Assembly: GCA_029210085.1 (NCBI GenBank) | Contig: JARGPP010000026.1 | Span: 1 to 64,000 of the forward strand | Length of the DNA: 64,000 bases | Reading direction: 5' to 3' | DNA from: Legionellaceae bacterium | GTDB lineage: Bacteria > Pseudomonadota > Gammaproteobacteria > Legionellales > Legionellaceae | In this document: in pieces, positions 48,056 through 57,996 of the stretch | How the letters are laid out: each line of letters begins with the position of its first letter | Position numbering within the stretch: position 1 is the first letter of the stretch | Notes under the pieces: model-generated | The model's database searches: none | Told to the model about the DNA's origin: nothing | What the model saw: only the letters and a program-made list of their open reading frames with translations | Program-made: the position numbers and the translations under genes

Positions 48056-48532
48056 ATGAGAGGTGTTATTTTGATTGTTTTTATTGGTTCACTACTCTTT
48101 GGCTGTGCTACAACCTATCATGGAGATGGCGTTGTTATTGAAAAACAAAAGGTTGGCAAAAAAGATCATTTTAAGCCGGCTAAAAAAGCAGGGGTTCGAA
48201 GTGGGGTGGTTGCAGGTACTGCCTTGAGTTCATTTAGCTTATGGTATGGAATTTTAGAAGGCGTGAGTATCGGTAGTAGTATTTTAGGTGTCGCTATATG
48301 GGGTTCCGTGGGTGCCCTAGGCGTTGGTTTACCTGTTGCGGCTACAGCAATAACCGTACCTTTCTTGGCAGATAAATTAACTCAAGCAGATATTTATCAG
48401 TTTAAAGTAAAATCATTGGCAAATAATAAAATTTATACGGTGGAGCAATATTCCCCTCCTATCCCTGTAAGAACAAAAGTAAGGATTATTGAAAGAAGTC
48501 ATAAGGTATTTGTAAAAAAACAAATTAAATAA
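48056..48532 (+). CDS. Lipoprotein paralogue, copy 2 of tandem pair
   Basis: 158 residues. Same plan as the gene before: lipobox (IGSLLFGC), CATTYHGDGVVIEKQ just after it, a membrane-like Gly/Ser-rich middle, and a beta-rich C-terminus with YQFKVKSLANNKIYTV matching the first copy. The glycine zipper is weaker. Start ATG at 48056, 14 bp after the first copy's stop; the frame extends further up but gives no signal peptide. Clearly a duplication. Confidence 0.7.
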   Translation: MRGVILIVFIGSLLFGCATTYHGDGVVIEKQKVGKKDHFKPAKKAGVRSGVVAGTALSSFSLWYGILEGVSIGSSILGVAIWGSVGALGVGLPVAATAITVPFLADKLTQADIYQFKVKSLANNKIYTVEQYSPPIPVRTKVRIIERSHKVFVKKQIK

Positions 48533-48570
48533 CTGGATTGTTGCGCCATGTTTATAATCTGGTTATTTTT
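48528..48570 (+). terminator. Intrinsic terminator after the lipoprotein pair
   Basis: AATAACTGGATT (48528-48539) pairs with AATCTGGTTATT (48556-48567), with two G-U pairs, a 16-nt loop and a T-run (ATTTTTG). Overlaps the end of the convergent TVP38 gene. Confidence 0.5.
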
Positions 48571-49255
48571 GTTTAAATTGTCGATAGATAATAGGCACTA
48601 AAGCAAGTAAACCTAGCCCTAGTAATGGTAAAAATACGATAGGATCCTTAATGATAGCAAGGCTTGGTGTCTGGTTTGTATCAAACACATGCCCCATGCT
48701 GTGACCGACTAATACATAAATGAAAGATCCTGGGATAATGCCAAGAAACGTCGCTAATATAAAAACACGTGATGAAACACCTAATAACGCAGGAATAATA
48801 TTAATCAGCCAAAAAGGAAAAAGAGGGACTAAACGTAAAAAAAGCAAATAAGAAAATGCATCGTTCTGAAAACCTTTCTCCATGGCTTTAAGCCATTTTG
48901 TGGTTTTTTCTGAAATCCAATCACGCAAAGCGAATCGTACAGCCAAGTAAACAAAAAAAGCACCGAGTGTTGCACTTAAAATAACAATTGTAGTGCCTAA
49001 CATAGGCCCAAATAAAAAACCGGATGTAAGTGTTAAAAACCACGCTCCAGGAATGGATACAGCCACAGCAAGCATATAAATACACGCAAAGAGTAATAAA
49101 GCCAATAATAGATTAGTTTGAGTCCAACTCAGCAATTCAACGCGATGTAATTTAAGTTGCTGGAAAGACAAATAATGATGAAGCCCAGAATAAAAAAACA
49201 ACCCCAGTAAAAGCAGTAAGAAGCTCAGTAATCCCCAACGTTTTATGAAGTTCAT
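48563..49255 (-). CDS. TVP38/TMEM64 (VTT domain) membrane protein
   Basis: 230 residues, about five transmembrane segments, with the VTT core (SIPGAWFLTLTSGFLFGPML, FLRLVPLFPFWLINIIPALL and FLGIIPGSFIYVLVGHSM). Related to DedA proteins, lipid transport suspected. Single minus-strand gene, convergent with the lipoproteins and divergent from guaB. It is the third VTT-superfamily protein in this window. Confidence 0.88.
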   Translation of the reverse strand: MNFIKRWGLLSFLLLLLGLFFYSGLHHYLSFQQLKLHRVELLSWTQTNLLLALLLFACIYMLAVAVSIPGAWFLTLTSGFLFGPMLGTTIVILSATLGAFFVYLAVRFALRDWISEKTTKWLKAMEKGFQNDAFSYLLFLRLVPLFPFWLINIIPALLGVSSRVFILATFLGIIPGSFIYVLVGHSMGHVFDTNQTPSLAIIKDPIVFLPLLGLGLLALVPIIYRQFKQK

Positions 49256-49270
49256 GATGTCAACTTATGT

Positions 49271-49299
49271 TTGTTTTTATACCTAAAATATTGTACAGT
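49271..49299 (+). promoter_or_regulatory. Probable guaB promoter
   Basis: TTGTTT (49271-49276) and TACAGT (49294-49299) with a 17-bp spacer, about 33 bp before the guaB start. Confidence 0.45.
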
Positions 49300-49331
49300 G
49301 TTCGGTTAAATATTGCATCTCGGAGAATGGT

Positions 49332-50804
49332 ATGGCGTTTTCAATTCTTGAACAAGCACTGACGTTTGATGATGTTTTATTGTTACCGGCTTTTTCAACC
49401 AAGTTACCTCGAGAAGTGTTATTGAGGACACATTTAACCCGTAATATAGAGGTTAATCTTCCTCTTGTCTCCGCTGCTATGGATACAGTCACTGAGGCAA
49501 GGCTTGCTATTGCGCTTGCTCAAGAAGGTGGCATTGGCATTGTTCATAAAAATATGACCATTGCCGAGCAAGCACGTGAAGTACGAGCTGTTAAAAAATT
49601 TGAAAGTGGCATGGTTAAAGATCCTATCTCGGTGCATCCCAATAAAACGGTTAAAGATTTACTGGCTCTTATTGAAGAATATAACTTTTCGGGTGTTCCG
49701 GTGGTTGATGGTGAGCAACTCGTTGGCATTGTCACTGGACGTGATATTCGGTTTGAGACAAATCTCGATTTACCCGTTTCAGCAGTTATGACTCCAAAAG
49801 AAAGACTGGTGACTGTCAAAGAAGGGGCTAGCTCAGAAGAAATTCAAAGTTTATTACACAAACATCGCATTGAGAAACTTTTGGTGGTTAATGACGCATT
49901 TTGTTTGCGAGGTCTTATTACAGTCAAAGATATTCAAAAAGCAAAAGATCATCCTAATGCATCAAAAGATAAATCTGAGCAACTTCGCGTGGGTGCAGCT
50001 GTTGGTCTTGCGCCAGGCACAGATGAGCGAATTACTGCTTTGGTTGATGCAGGTGTTGATGTCATTGTTGTTGATACAGCTCATGGACATTCAAAAAATG
50101 TTTTGGAGCAAGTGCAATGGGTTAAAAAGCACTTTCCTGAAGTTGATGTGATTGGTGGAAATATTGCAACAGCAGATGCGGCACGAGCATTACTTAAAGC
50201 GGGCGCTGATGCTGTAAAAGTTGGGATAGGCCCAGGCTCCATTTGTACAACACGTATTGTGACGGGTATTGGTGTGCCACAAATCACAGCTATTGCCAAT
50301 GTTGCAGCTGAACTCAATAATGAAATTCCAGTGATTGCTGATGGTGGGATTCGATTTTCGGGTGATATTTCAAAAGCATTAGCGGCAGGAGCGAATACGG
50401 TTATGATAGGCAGTATGTTTGCCGGTACCGAGGAATCTCCGGGTGAAATTGAGTTATATCAAGGTCGAACCTATAAAAGTTATCGAGGCATGGGATCAAT
50501 TGGTGCAATGGCTCAGGCTGAAGGCTCGAGCGATCGCTATTTCCAGGAGCGAGGTACTGGCTCTGATAAGCTGGTTCCTGAGGGTGTAGAGGCGAGAGTA
50601 GCCTACAAAGGCCCTGTTCATACAATTATTCACCAGTTATCAGGTGGATTGCGTGCAGCGATGGGATATACTGGCTGCGAGACTATCTCTGAGCTACATG
50701 ATAAGGCAAGCTTTGTGAAAGTGACTCATGCAGGCATTCGAGAGTCTCATGTGCATGATGTCAATATGACAAAACAAGCCCCTAATTACCAAGTGGATGA
50801 TTAA
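49332..50804 (+). CDS. guaB: Inosine-5'-monophosphate dehydrogenase
   Basis: 490 residues. TIM barrel with the catalytic Cys loop [17 protein letters not shown], two CBS domains inserted at about residues 95-200 ([20 protein letters not shown]), and the flap GSSDRYFQE. Converts IMP to XMP with NAD. Followed by guaA after 18 bp, the normal guaBA operon. CBS domains allow allosteric control by purine nucleotides. Confidence 0.97.
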   Translation: MAFSILEQALTFDDVLLLPAFSTKLPREVLLRTHLTRNIEVNLPLVSAAMDTVTEARLAIALAQEGGIGIVHKNMTIAEQAREVRAVKKFESGMVKDPISVHPNKTVKDLLALIEEYNFSGVPVVDGEQLVGIVTGRDIRFETNLDLPVSAVMTPKERLVTVKEGASSEEIQSLLHKHRIEKLLVVNDAFCLRGLITVKDIQKAKDHPNASKDKSEQLRVGAAVGLAPGTDERITALVDAGVDVIVVDTAHGHSKNVLEQVQWVKKHFPEVDVIGGNIATADAARALLKAGADAVKVGIGPGSICTTRIVTGIGVPQITAIANVAAELNNEIPVIADGGIRFSGDISKALAAGANTVMIGSMFAGTEESPGEIELYQGRTYKSYRGMGSIGAMAQAEGSSDRYFQERGTGSDKLVPEGVEARVAYKGPVHTIIHQLSGGLRAAMGYTGCETISELHDKASFVKVTHAGIRESHVHDVNMTKQAPNYQVDD

Positions 50805-50822
50805 GAGTAAGTTTATTATTTT

Positions 50823-52400
50823 ATGAAAAAAAACACAGATCGCAGTATTTTAATTCTTGATTTTGGTTCTCAATATACGCAGCTTATCGCAAGACGTATT
50901 CGTGAGATGGATGTTTATTGTGAAATTTACACTTATGCCATAGATGATAGTATTCTTAAGAACCATACTTGGTGTGGTGTTATTTTATCGGGTGGCCCTA
51001 AAAGCGTTTTAGATGACAATGGCCCACGTATTCCGAATTGGGTATTTACAGCAAATTTACCTATACTCGGCATTTGTTATGGCATGCAAGCTTTAGCATA
51101 TCAACTAGGAGGGACGGTACAACCTTCTGATGTGCGTGAGTTTGGGTATGCTGAAATCATGGTTCATCCCACGGACACTTTTTTAAGTACAGTTTATGAT
51201 AAAAAGTCTAAGTCTGGCAAAGCATTGCTTGATGTTTGGATGAGTCATGGTGACCATGTCACAGCTTTACCGGAAGGGTTTGAAACCCTTGCTAAAACAC
51301 GTGATATACCCATTGCTATTATGGCCAATAAAGAAAAACATTGGTACGGCTTACAATTTCATCCTGAAGTTACGCACACACCTAAAGGTGTAGAGATATT
51401 AAAGAATTTTATTTTAGATATTTGTGATGCAACTCCACGTTGGACAACCCAAAATATTATCAATGAAACCATTCAAAGCATTCGGGAAACAGTGGGCAAA
51501 GAGCATGTGTTGCTTGCTTTATCTGGAGGCGTAGATTCTTCAGTGGTTGCGGCTTTATTACATCAAGCTATTGGTCATCAATTACATGCTGTCTTTGTGG
51601 ATACAGGCTTATTACGCTTGGATGAACCTGAAGAGGTTGAGCGTCTTTTTTCAGAAAAAAAAGGTATTAATTTTACAAAAATAGATGCAAAAGAAAAATT
51701 CATAAAGGCTTTGGCTGGCAAATCGTGCCCAGAAGAAAAACGAAAAATTATTGGCAAGTTATTTATTGAAGTATTTGAAACTGCAGCACAAAATATCCCT
51801 AATATTTCATGGCTTGCTCAAGGAACAATTTATCCTGATGTTATTGAGTCAGCGGGTATCCAAGGCCAATCTAATGCTGAATTAATTAAGTCTCACCATA
51901 ATGTAGGGGGACTACCTGAGCATTTACCTTTTAAATTATTAGAGCCTGTTCGATCATTATTTAAAGATGAAGTGCGTATACTGGGTGAAGCTTTAGGTTT
52001 ACCACATGCTCGTTTATATCAACATCCATTTCCAGGACCAGGACTTGCGGTTAGAATTTTAGGTGAAGTTAAGCTCGAATATGCTGATTTACTGCGTAAA
52101 GCAGATGCTATTTTTATTAAAGCCTTACATCAAGCCGACCTATATCGAACTGTTAGCCAAGCATTTGCTGTCTTTTTACCTGTTAAAAGTGTTGGCGTTA
52201 TGGGGGATGGACGTCGATACGATCCTGTGATTTGTTTAAGAGCTGTTGAAACGCAAGATTTTATGACAGCACACTGGGCTAAGCTTCCTTGGGATTTTTT
52301 AGATAAAGTGTCTCATCAAATTATCAACGAAGTACCGGGTATATCACGAGTTACTTATGATATTTCAGGTAAACCACCAGCGACAATTGAGTGGGAGTAA
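50823..52400 (+). CDS. guaA: GMP synthase (glutamine-hydrolysing)
   Basis: 525 residues. N-terminal class I glutaminase with the catalytic Cys in [16 protein letters not shown] and His/Glu in [10 protein letters not shown], an ATP-pyrophosphatase PP-loop [15 protein letters not shown], and the C-terminal GMPS dimerisation domain ending in [13 protein letters not shown]. Turns XMP into GMP. Its end overlaps the tadA start by 10 nt. Confidence 0.98.
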   Translation: MKKNTDRSILILDFGSQYTQLIARRIREMDVYCEIYTYAIDDSILKNHTWCGVILSGGPKSVLDDNGPRIPNWVFTANLPILGICYGMQALAYQLGGTVQPSDVREFGYAEIMVHPTDTFLSTVYDKKSKSGKALLDVWMSHGDHVTALPEGFETLAKTRDIPIAIMANKEKHWYGLQFHPEVTHTPKGVEILKNFILDICDATPRWTTQNIINETIQSIRETVGKEHVLLALSGGVDSSVVAALLHQAIGHQLHAVFVDTGLLRLDEPEEVERLFSEKKGINFTKIDAKEKFIKALAGKSCPEEKRKIIGKLFIEVFETAAQNIPNISWLAQGTIYPDVIESAGIQGQSNAELIKSHHNVGGLPEHLPFKLLEPVRSLFKDEVRILGEALGLPHARLYQHPFPGPGLAVRILGEVKLEYADLLRKADAIFIKALHQADLYRTVSQAFAVFLPVKSVGVMGDGRRYDPVICLRAVETQDFMTAHWAKLPWDFLDKVSHQIINEVPGISRVTYDISGKPPATIEWE

Positions 52401-52846
52401 ATGATTTAGCTTGGATGAAACAAGCGTATGCACTTGCGTTAAAAGCCGAGAAAGTAGGAGAAGTGCCAGTAGGAGCGGTACTTGTTTCTGAAAACAATCA
52501 ATTACTAGGGAGTGGCTTTAATCAAACAATGACACAAAATGATCCCACAGGCCATGCTGAGGTCGTTGCTATTCGAGCAGCTTCACAAAAACTGCATAAT
52601 TATCGTTTATTAAACACCACGCTTTATGTCACACTGGAACCCTGTGTTATGTGTGCGGGTGCTTTGTTACAAGCCCGCGTGACACGTCTTGTGTTTGCAA
52701 CACGTGATTTAAAAGCAGGCGCCACAGGTTCAGTCTACAATTTATTGAATACCGATATATTAAATCACAAAATTCAAATTGATGAAGGAATTTTACAAAA
52801 CGAATGTGCGGTTTTGCTCAGCACTTTTTTTCAAAAAAGACGATAG
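52391..52846 (+). CDS. tadA: tRNA-specific adenosine deaminase
   Basis: 151 residues. Deaminase zinc site: HAEVVAI (with catalytic Glu) and [12 protein letters not shown]. Deaminates A34 of tRNA-Arg(ACG) to inosine. The GTG at 52391 gives the N-terminal [20 protein letters not shown] typical of the family; an ATG at 52415 would cut the first helix. Overlaps guaA by 10 nt and precedes the decarboxylase gene by 14 bp. Confidence 0.94.
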   Translation: MGVNDLAWMKQAYALALKAEKVGEVPVGAVLVSENNQLLGSGFNQTMTQNDPTGHAEVVAIRAASQKLHNYRLLNTTLYVTLEPCVMCAGALLQARVTRLVFATRDLKAGATGSVYNLLNTDILNHKIQIDEGILQNECAVLLSTFFQKRR

Positions 52847-52860
52847 AGCGGGAGTGTCTG

Positions 52861-53499
52861 ATGAGTCATCTATTTCAATATTCACATGCTTTAATTTTTG
52901 AGCAAAAAAAGTATGATGGTCATTTTTCAGTCGAAGAACTTAAAAAAATGGGTGATATAGGCCTCGGCACATTTAATGGTTTAAATGGTGAGTTAGCCAT
53001 GATTGAAGGCAAGTGTTATCAATGTATTCAAGAACAAAAAGTTGAACTTGCCCCTAATCAAACACGCATACCTTGGGCAGCTGTTACACGCTTTACAAAA
53101 GAATCAGTGATATGTTCACTCGAAAAAATATCCGACTTTTCAGCACTCGAAACTTATTTGTGCCAATTAACCGATATGCAAAACTTTCCATATGTTTTCC
53201 ATATTCGGGCGCACTTTAAATACCTCTCATTCAGACAAGTGATAAAACAGACGAAACCATATACTTTATCGCTTGAAGATGTATATAAAATATCACCCTT
53301 AGAAAAAGCAGAATCTATTGAGGCTGATTTAGTAGGTTTTTACATGCCTGATTTTATGGAGTCTATGCATCCTAAAGGCTTACATTTTCATGGTGTAACT
53401 ACAAATCAACAATTAGGGGGGCATGTGGTTGACTTTGAGTTTGATACAGCAGCACTGACTTTTGAAAAAATTACTGAAATTGAAGTAATTTTATCTTGA
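52861..53499 (+). CDS. budA: Alpha-acetolactate decarboxylase
   Basis: 212 residues. Family signatures: GLGTFNGLNGELAMIEGKCYQ early, and zinc ligands in LHFHGVTTNQQLGGHVVDF (H-x-H and a later H). Converts acetolactate to acetoin. The start at ATG 52861 follows GGGAG; a frame extending up into tadA is rejected. No acetolactate synthase (alsS) neighbour, so the substrate would come from valine synthesis or elsewhere. Function by homology only. Confidence 0.88.
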   Translation: MSHLFQYSHALIFEQKKYDGHFSVEELKKMGDIGLGTFNGLNGELAMIEGKCYQCIQEQKVELAPNQTRIPWAAVTRFTKESVICSLEKISDFSALETYLCQLTDMQNFPYVFHIRAHFKYLSFRQVIKQTKPYTLSLEDVYKISPLEKAESIEADLVGFYMPDFMESMHPKGLHFHGVTTNQQLGGHVVDFEFDTAALTFEKITEIEVILS

Positions 53500-53609
53500 G
53501 GTGGGTGCTTGATATTGACAATAAATATTAGGGAAGGTTGCAAGTGCTGATTGTAAGAGCTGTATGTGCTATCAAAGATGTTATTTAAATGAAAACATGA
53601 GGATAATAC

Positions 53610-54158
53610 ATGGCTAAAATTACTTCTCAAGACCCTATTATTATTCGAGAAGCTCATTTAACTGATGCTAAGGCTTTATCCGCTCTTTCTATTCATGTTT
53701 GGGTAGATACTTATGCTACAGCTGGTGTATCAGATATCATTGCTCATTATGTCATTAGTGAGCTGTTACCAGATTATTTTATAGCCAAGTTAAATCATCC
53801 TACAGAGCAATTTTTAATTGCAGAATATGATAGAAATATTGTGGGATTTATAGAGTTAGTAGAAAATAGGCCCTGTCCTAAAAAAACAAATGCAACTTTA
53901 GAAATTGATAAGCTGTATGTTATGCCAAGATTTCATCGGCATGGTATTGGCTCAAGGTTGCTTCAAGCATCTTATCACTTGTATCAAAAAAAAGGCTATT
54001 TATTTGTTTGGTTAACGACATGGGAGAAAAATTTAAAAGCGATTGAATTTTATGAGAAGAAAGGGTTTACTAAAATAGGGATGACCTGTTTTAAAATAGG
54101 AAATATTGATGCACCCAATATTGTTTTTATGAAGTCCATTTCTGTAGATATATCCTAA
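53610..54158 (+). CDS. GNAT-family N-acetyltransferase
   Basis: 182 residues: N-terminal IIIREAHLTDAKALSALSIH, acetyl-CoA loop FHRHGIGSRLLQASYHL after LYVMPR, and FYEKKGFTKIGMTCFKIG near the end. Typical GNAT of unknown substrate; the pattern of the N-terminal segment (VWVDTYATAGVSD) resembles diamine-type acetyltransferases. The ATG has GAGG at 12 nt. It stands alone, 110 bp after budA. Confidence 0.8.
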   Translation: MAKITSQDPIIIREAHLTDAKALSALSIHVWVDTYATAGVSDIIAHYVISELLPDYFIAKLNHPTEQFLIAEYDRNIVGFIELVENRPCPKKTNATLEIDKLYVMPRFHRHGIGSRLLQASYHLYQKKGYLFVWLTTWEKNLKAIEFYEKKGFTKIGMTCFKIGNIDAPNIVFMKSISVDIS

Positions 54159-54471
54159 CGACTTGAATACGATGCCATCTTGTTGTTTATTAAATTTTGA
54201 AGATTGTTTTCTGGGACCTTTTTGTGTGCTCATTGACCTGTCTATTATGCATTGGTTTTAAATCTCAATTGAACAAAATATCCTGGTATTCCCCCCATTT
54301 ATAACTGCAGTTAAAAGTAGAGGGTTAAGCGGATAATACAAATTTTTATATAGAATAAATGCTCTAAATTAGGATATTTGGCCTTCTGTTATAGGGCCAA
54401 AGTCAGCTTGTCCAGTAATTGCAGAGGCTATCTCTTTGAAAAGTCCTCGGCATTCATTATGGAAAGATTAT
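54159..54471. other. Intergenic with possible gene fragment
   Basis: No intact gene. An open minus-strand stretch (54369-54467) encodes a protein-like peptide just after the permease stop. Confidence 0.4.
54369..54467 (-). pseudogene. Possible C-terminal gene fragment
   Basis: 32 open codons on the minus strand without a start, ending HNECRGLFKEIASAITG, then QADFGPITEGQIS and TAA. It lies directly after the amino-acid permease stop in another frame. Composition is protein-like, but it could be chance. Confidence 0.2.
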
Positions 54472-56028
54472 CTAGGCCAGCAGTTCATGCGAATTACCGA
54501 GTATTTCTTCATCAAATTTATTGATGACTAATAATTGTGATAAAAAAAGAATAAACGCACTATAAGGTAAGAAGCATACAATATCGATTGGAAATCGTAA
54601 TGCATTAATGCCACCAAATGATCCGAGGTAAGAAAAAATGGTAAGTGATCCCATATAAATAATAAACCAAATGAGTGAGCCGGTACTTGTAAAAGCACTC
54701 TTGCGATGATAAACAAGAGAAATGATAAGGCCAAAAAGTAATGCGACATCGAGTTTCCATATAATAGAAAAACCGCACCAATACAGCATAAGATTACAAA
54801 TATAAAATGCAATATAAGATAAGAAGAAACCGCATGAGAGTTTGAACGGTCTATTTCTGGTGGGTTGTAACTTACGCATGGCTAATAAGCAAATGGGTCC
54901 AATCGCATAAGAAAGGATACTCGCTGATGAAAGAAATGCGACGAGTTTTTGCCAGCCTTGAAAAGGTAAAAAAGCGAAGCAACCTACGAGAAGATTCGCA
55001 TATAATGTAACATAGGGAACTTGGTGGCGATTCACTTTTAAAAACCATTGAGGCAAGTGTTCATTGAGTGCCATGCCATATAAAATACGTGATGTTGCAG
55101 CTGTATATACAAATGTTGTGATAAAAGGAGAAAAAGCGGCATCAAATAACAACAACGTTGCGACAACACCGAGACCTAATAATAAAGTTAGGCCAACCAA
55201 CGGCCCCCCATCTCCAGGGTAACTCAATGTATGCCAACCATTCACAAAATATTGATGTGGTACTGCGACGATAAAACTCAGTTGCAGCATAAAATAAAGA
55301 ATAAACCCAATTAAAACAGCACCTAATATAGCAATTGGAATATTACGCTGTGGATTTTTAACTTCTCCTGCGAGCATTAACCCATTCTGAAATCCTGTAA
55401 AAGCAAAAATAACACCACCTGCAGAAAGCGCTTTAAATATTTGCACCCAACTGTCTTTGCTCGAAACATCAAGCTGAATATTAGCCATTGAAGGCGATTG
55501 TTTGAGTAGCATAAAAATAGCGATGCTCGGTAGGATAAACTTAATTAAGCTCCCATATTTATTGCATTCAACCAACAGTTTAATGCCATAGGAATTTAAA
55601 AAAACGACGAATAGCATAATGCCAATTGCTACAACGTAGCCGTAAGCAGAAAGAGAAAGAGCTGTTGTTTCTGTATTAATTAAAAAAGGGAAAAAATGAC
55701 TTGAATATTGAAGAATTGCTTGAATTTCAATAGGGGTCATAACCACATAAGCAAGCCAAGATGACCATGCAAATAAAAAACCTACTTCTCGGCCATGTGT
55801 AAAGGTTGGATAGTTTGACATACCTCCAGAAATAGGAAACATTGCGCCTAATTCGCAAAGTGGTAAGGCAATAAACAGCATAAATATGGCAGCAATAATC
55901 CAACTGATTAATGCATTGCTTCCTGCCATTTGTGCGCTAATAAAAGGACTAAATAACCAGCCTGAACCAATCATTCCACCAGCAGAAACAATGAGTATGC
56001 TGGCCGTTGAAATATCGCGTTTTAACAT
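54472..56028 (-). CDS. APC-superfamily amino acid permease
   Basis: 518 residues, about 12-14 transmembrane helices, with the APC start (MLKRDISTASILIVSAGGMI, then GSGWLFSPF), the GGMSNYPTF segment in TM3 region, and FAFTGFQNGLMLAGEVKNPQ typical of this group. Substrate unknown; amino acid or polyamine/antiporter types are possible. ATG at 56028 with AGGAG at 7 nt; a frame 17 codons longer is rejected. Confidence 0.88.
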   Translation of the reverse strand: MLKRDISTASILIVSAGGMIGSGWLFSPFISAQMAGSNALISWIIAAIFMLFIALPLCELGAMFPISGGMSNYPTFTHGREVGFLFAWSSWLAYVVMTPIEIQAILQYSSHFFPFLINTETTALSLSAYGYVVAIGIMLFVVFLNSYGIKLLVECNKYGSLIKFILPSIAIFMLLKQSPSMANIQLDVSSKDSWVQIFKALSAGGVIFAFTGFQNGLMLAGEVKNPQRNIPIAILGAVLIGFILYFMLQLSFIVAVPHQYFVNGWHTLSYPGDGGPLVGLTLLLGLGVVATLLLFDAAFSPFITTFVYTAATSRILYGMALNEHLPQWFLKVNRHQVPYVTLYANLLVGCFAFLPFQGWQKLVAFLSSASILSYAIGPICLLAMRKLQPTRNRPFKLSCGFFLSYIAFYICNLMLYWCGFSIIWKLDVALLFGLIISLVYHRKSAFTSTGSLIWFIIYMGSLTIFSYLGSFGGINALRFPIDIVCFLPYSAFILFLSQLLVINKFDEEILGNSHELLA

Positions 56029-56222
56029 GGTATTACTCCTAATTGGCAGTACAAATCCAAGGTGAACCAGTGAAATCATATGAATGTATGTTTTTCATTA
56101 TTATGATATTTCAACGGCCCGTCTAGCGTTTTTATTTTGAGAACAAGTTATAATCATTTCTTGATATGCTCTTTTTTTGTACTATTATGAAGGTGAAGTC
56201 CACTGTTGTTTAAGGATGTACC

Positions 56223-56753
56223 ATGGAAGTATCTATTCGTATCAGGCAAACGCACATATTAACGGCGTTTGGATTAGGCCTCGCATTGCTGGTGATGCCC
56301 TTGTCAGTTGAGGCTGTGTCTACACTGCAATTGCCTGAGGCAACTACTGTAAAACCGATGATGCAGCTCGCAAATACATTTGTATTTAGCCCCCGCACTT
56401 TGAGATGGAAAGCAATTAATAATAAAGGAAAAGTAGTTCGGAGTGGTCGAGGGTCTGGTGGACGCAGTTATTGTAAGGATGTTCGTCGTGCCTGCAAAAC
56501 ACCCACAGGAACATTTCGTATCATCAGTAAACGGGGGGCAAATTGTCGGTCAAGTCGATATCCGCTTGGGCGAGGTGGGGCACCAATGCCATATTGTATG
56601 TTTTTTAGTAAGTACTACGCTATTCATGGTTCACCGGATGTGCCTAATTACAATGCAAGTCATGGGTGTGTGCGTGTTAAACCCAATGATGCACGTTGGT
56701 TACACAAAAACTTCATTCGAATTGGGACCAAAGTGATTATTAAATCATATTAA
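56223..56753 (+). CDS. L,D-transpeptidase (YkuD), short form
   Basis: 176 residues. Signal peptide (LTAFGLGLALLVMPLSVEA), then a YkuD domain with AIHGSPDVPNYNASHGCVRV, where His and Cys of SHGCVR are catalytic. Conserved cysteines (CKDVRRACKTPTG, then GANC) mirror the larger paralogue at 21593-22345, with the same TPTGTFRIISK layout, but no LysM-like module. Likely periplasmic peptidoglycan crosslinking. Single gene. Confidence 0.9.
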   Translation: MEVSIRIRQTHILTAFGLGLALLVMPLSVEAVSTLQLPEATTVKPMMQLANTFVFSPRTLRWKAINNKGKVVRSGRGSGGRSYCKDVRRACKTPTGTFRIISKRGANCRSSRYPLGRGGAPMPYCMFFSKYYAIHGSPDVPNYNASHGCVRVKPNDARWLHKNFIRIGTKVIIKSY

Positions 56754-56767
56754 TTGAAGCAACCATC

Positions 56768-56828
56768 TACTTTTACTCATAATAATTTATGATAATATAA
56801 GTCATTATAAATTATGAGAGTAAAAGTA
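56768..56828. promoter_or_regulatory. Inverted repeat between the transpeptidase gene and map
   Basis: TACTTTTACTC (56768-56778) and GAGTAAAAGTA (56818-56828) are perfect arms enclosing an AT-rich, partly palindromic centre. It ends 8 nt before the map ATG, covering its leader. Could be a terminator, an operator or a translational control hairpin. Confidence 0.4.
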
Positions 56829-56836
56829 AGATTGCT

Positions 56837-57628
56837 ATGATTTCTATTAAAACTCCTGAGCAAATTGAAAGCATGCGAAAAGCAGGCCGTTTTACAGCCC
56901 AAGTACTTGAAGCCCTTAGTGAAGTCATTCAAGCGGGTATGACAACGATGGACGTTGATCAATTTTGCGAAGATTATATTCGCAATACACTGGGTGCTAT
57001 TCCAGGTAGCAAAGGCCAGTATGGCTATCCATATTCTGTAAACACCTCACTTAATCATGTTGTTTGTCATGGAATGCCATCTGATAAGCAGGTTTTAAAA
57101 AAAGGGGATATCGTTAATGTGGATGTAACTGTTATTCATGATGGGTTTTATGGAGATAGCAGTAAAATGTTTTGCATCGGGGAAGTCTTACCTTTTGCTC
57201 AGCGTTTGGTTGATGTTACACAACAATGCCTATATGCCGGTATTGCCGTAGTGAAGCCAGGATGTACAATTGGTGATATTGGTCATGAAATACAGTCTTT
57301 AGCGGTTAAAAATGGTTACTCTGTTGTTCGTGAGTATTGCGGGCATGGTATTGGCCAAAAAATGCATGAAGATCCTCAAGTTGTACATTATGGACATCGA
57401 GGTGAAGGAGATATATTAAAACCAGGCATGACCTTTACTATTGAGCCAATGATTAACCAGGGGCGTGCTGAGCTTAAGCATCTTGAAAAAGATGACTGGC
57501 GTATTGCTATTACAAAAGATAAAAAACTATCTGCACAATGGGAGCATACATTGCTGGTTACGCCTACAGGAGTTGAAGTGCTCACCTTGCGAGAAGAAGA
57601 GCAACCAACCCTAGGAGCTATAACTTAA
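56837..57628 (+). CDS. map: Methionine aminopeptidase, type I
   Basis: 263 residues with the metal ligands in order: [20 protein letters not shown] (two Asp), [17 protein letters not shown] (His), [10 protein letters not shown] (Glu), and [11 protein letters not shown] (Glu). Removes the initiator Met. It ends convergently with erpA (4-nt overlap). rpsB/tsf, common neighbours in other bacteria, are absent. Confidence 0.96.
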   Translation: MISIKTPEQIESMRKAGRFTAQVLEALSEVIQAGMTTMDVDQFCEDYIRNTLGAIPGSKGQYGYPYSVNTSLNHVVCHGMPSDKQVLKKGDIVNVDVTVIHDGFYGDSSKMFCIGEVLPFAQRLVDVTQQCLYAGIAVVKPGCTIGDIGHEIQSLAVKNGYSVVREYCGHGIGQKMHEDPQVVHYGHRGEGDILKPGMTFTIEPMINQGRAELKHLEKDDWRIAITKDKKLSAQWEHTLLVTPTGVEVLTLREEEQPTLGAIT

Positions 57629-57996
57629 TCATCATCTTCATCTTCTTCGATGCTAAACGACGAGCCACAACCGCACGTCGTTTTTGCATTGGGATTTCGA
57701 ATTACAAATCGTTCGCCTTGAATTTCTTTGACATAATCGATTTCAGCTTCTTTTAAATATTGGATACTCATTGAGTCAATTAACAGCTTAACCTCGGCTT
57801 CACTACCTGTGCATTGCTGTTTAACAACGGTATCATCGAGTGCTTGCTCCTTATCGAAAGTAAATCCATATTGAAATCCAGAACAACCTCCACCTGTCAC
57901 ATAAATACGTAATTTTAAATCAGGTTCTTTTTCTTCTTGTATTAATTCAAATACTTTATCTGCAGCACTTACAGAAAAATTGACATGTGTACTCAT
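57625..57996 (-). CDS. erpA: Iron-sulfur cluster insertion protein ErpA
   Basis: 123 residues, A-type carrier with the three cysteines: ITGGGCSG-like [14 protein letters not shown], and [11 protein letters not shown]. The [14 protein letters not shown] end is closer to ErpA than IscA. Delivers Fe-S clusters to isoprenoid and respiratory enzymes. Acidic C-terminal tail (EEDEDDD) is a small extension. Overlaps mnmA by 4 nt on the same strand. Confidence 0.93.
   Translation of the reverse strand: MSTHVNFSVSAADKVFELIQEEKEPDLKLRIYVTGGGCSGFQYGFTFDKEQALDDTVVKQQCTGSEAEVKLLIDSMSIQYLKEAEIDYVKEIQGERFVIRNPNAKTTCGCGSSFSIEEDEDDD

Noticed and set aside
54033-54233. 66-codon minus-strand frame overlapping the end of the GNAT gene
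   Set aside because: Two thirds lies antisense to the GNAT gene, and the remainder has only a weak ribosome-binding site and no recognisable motif.
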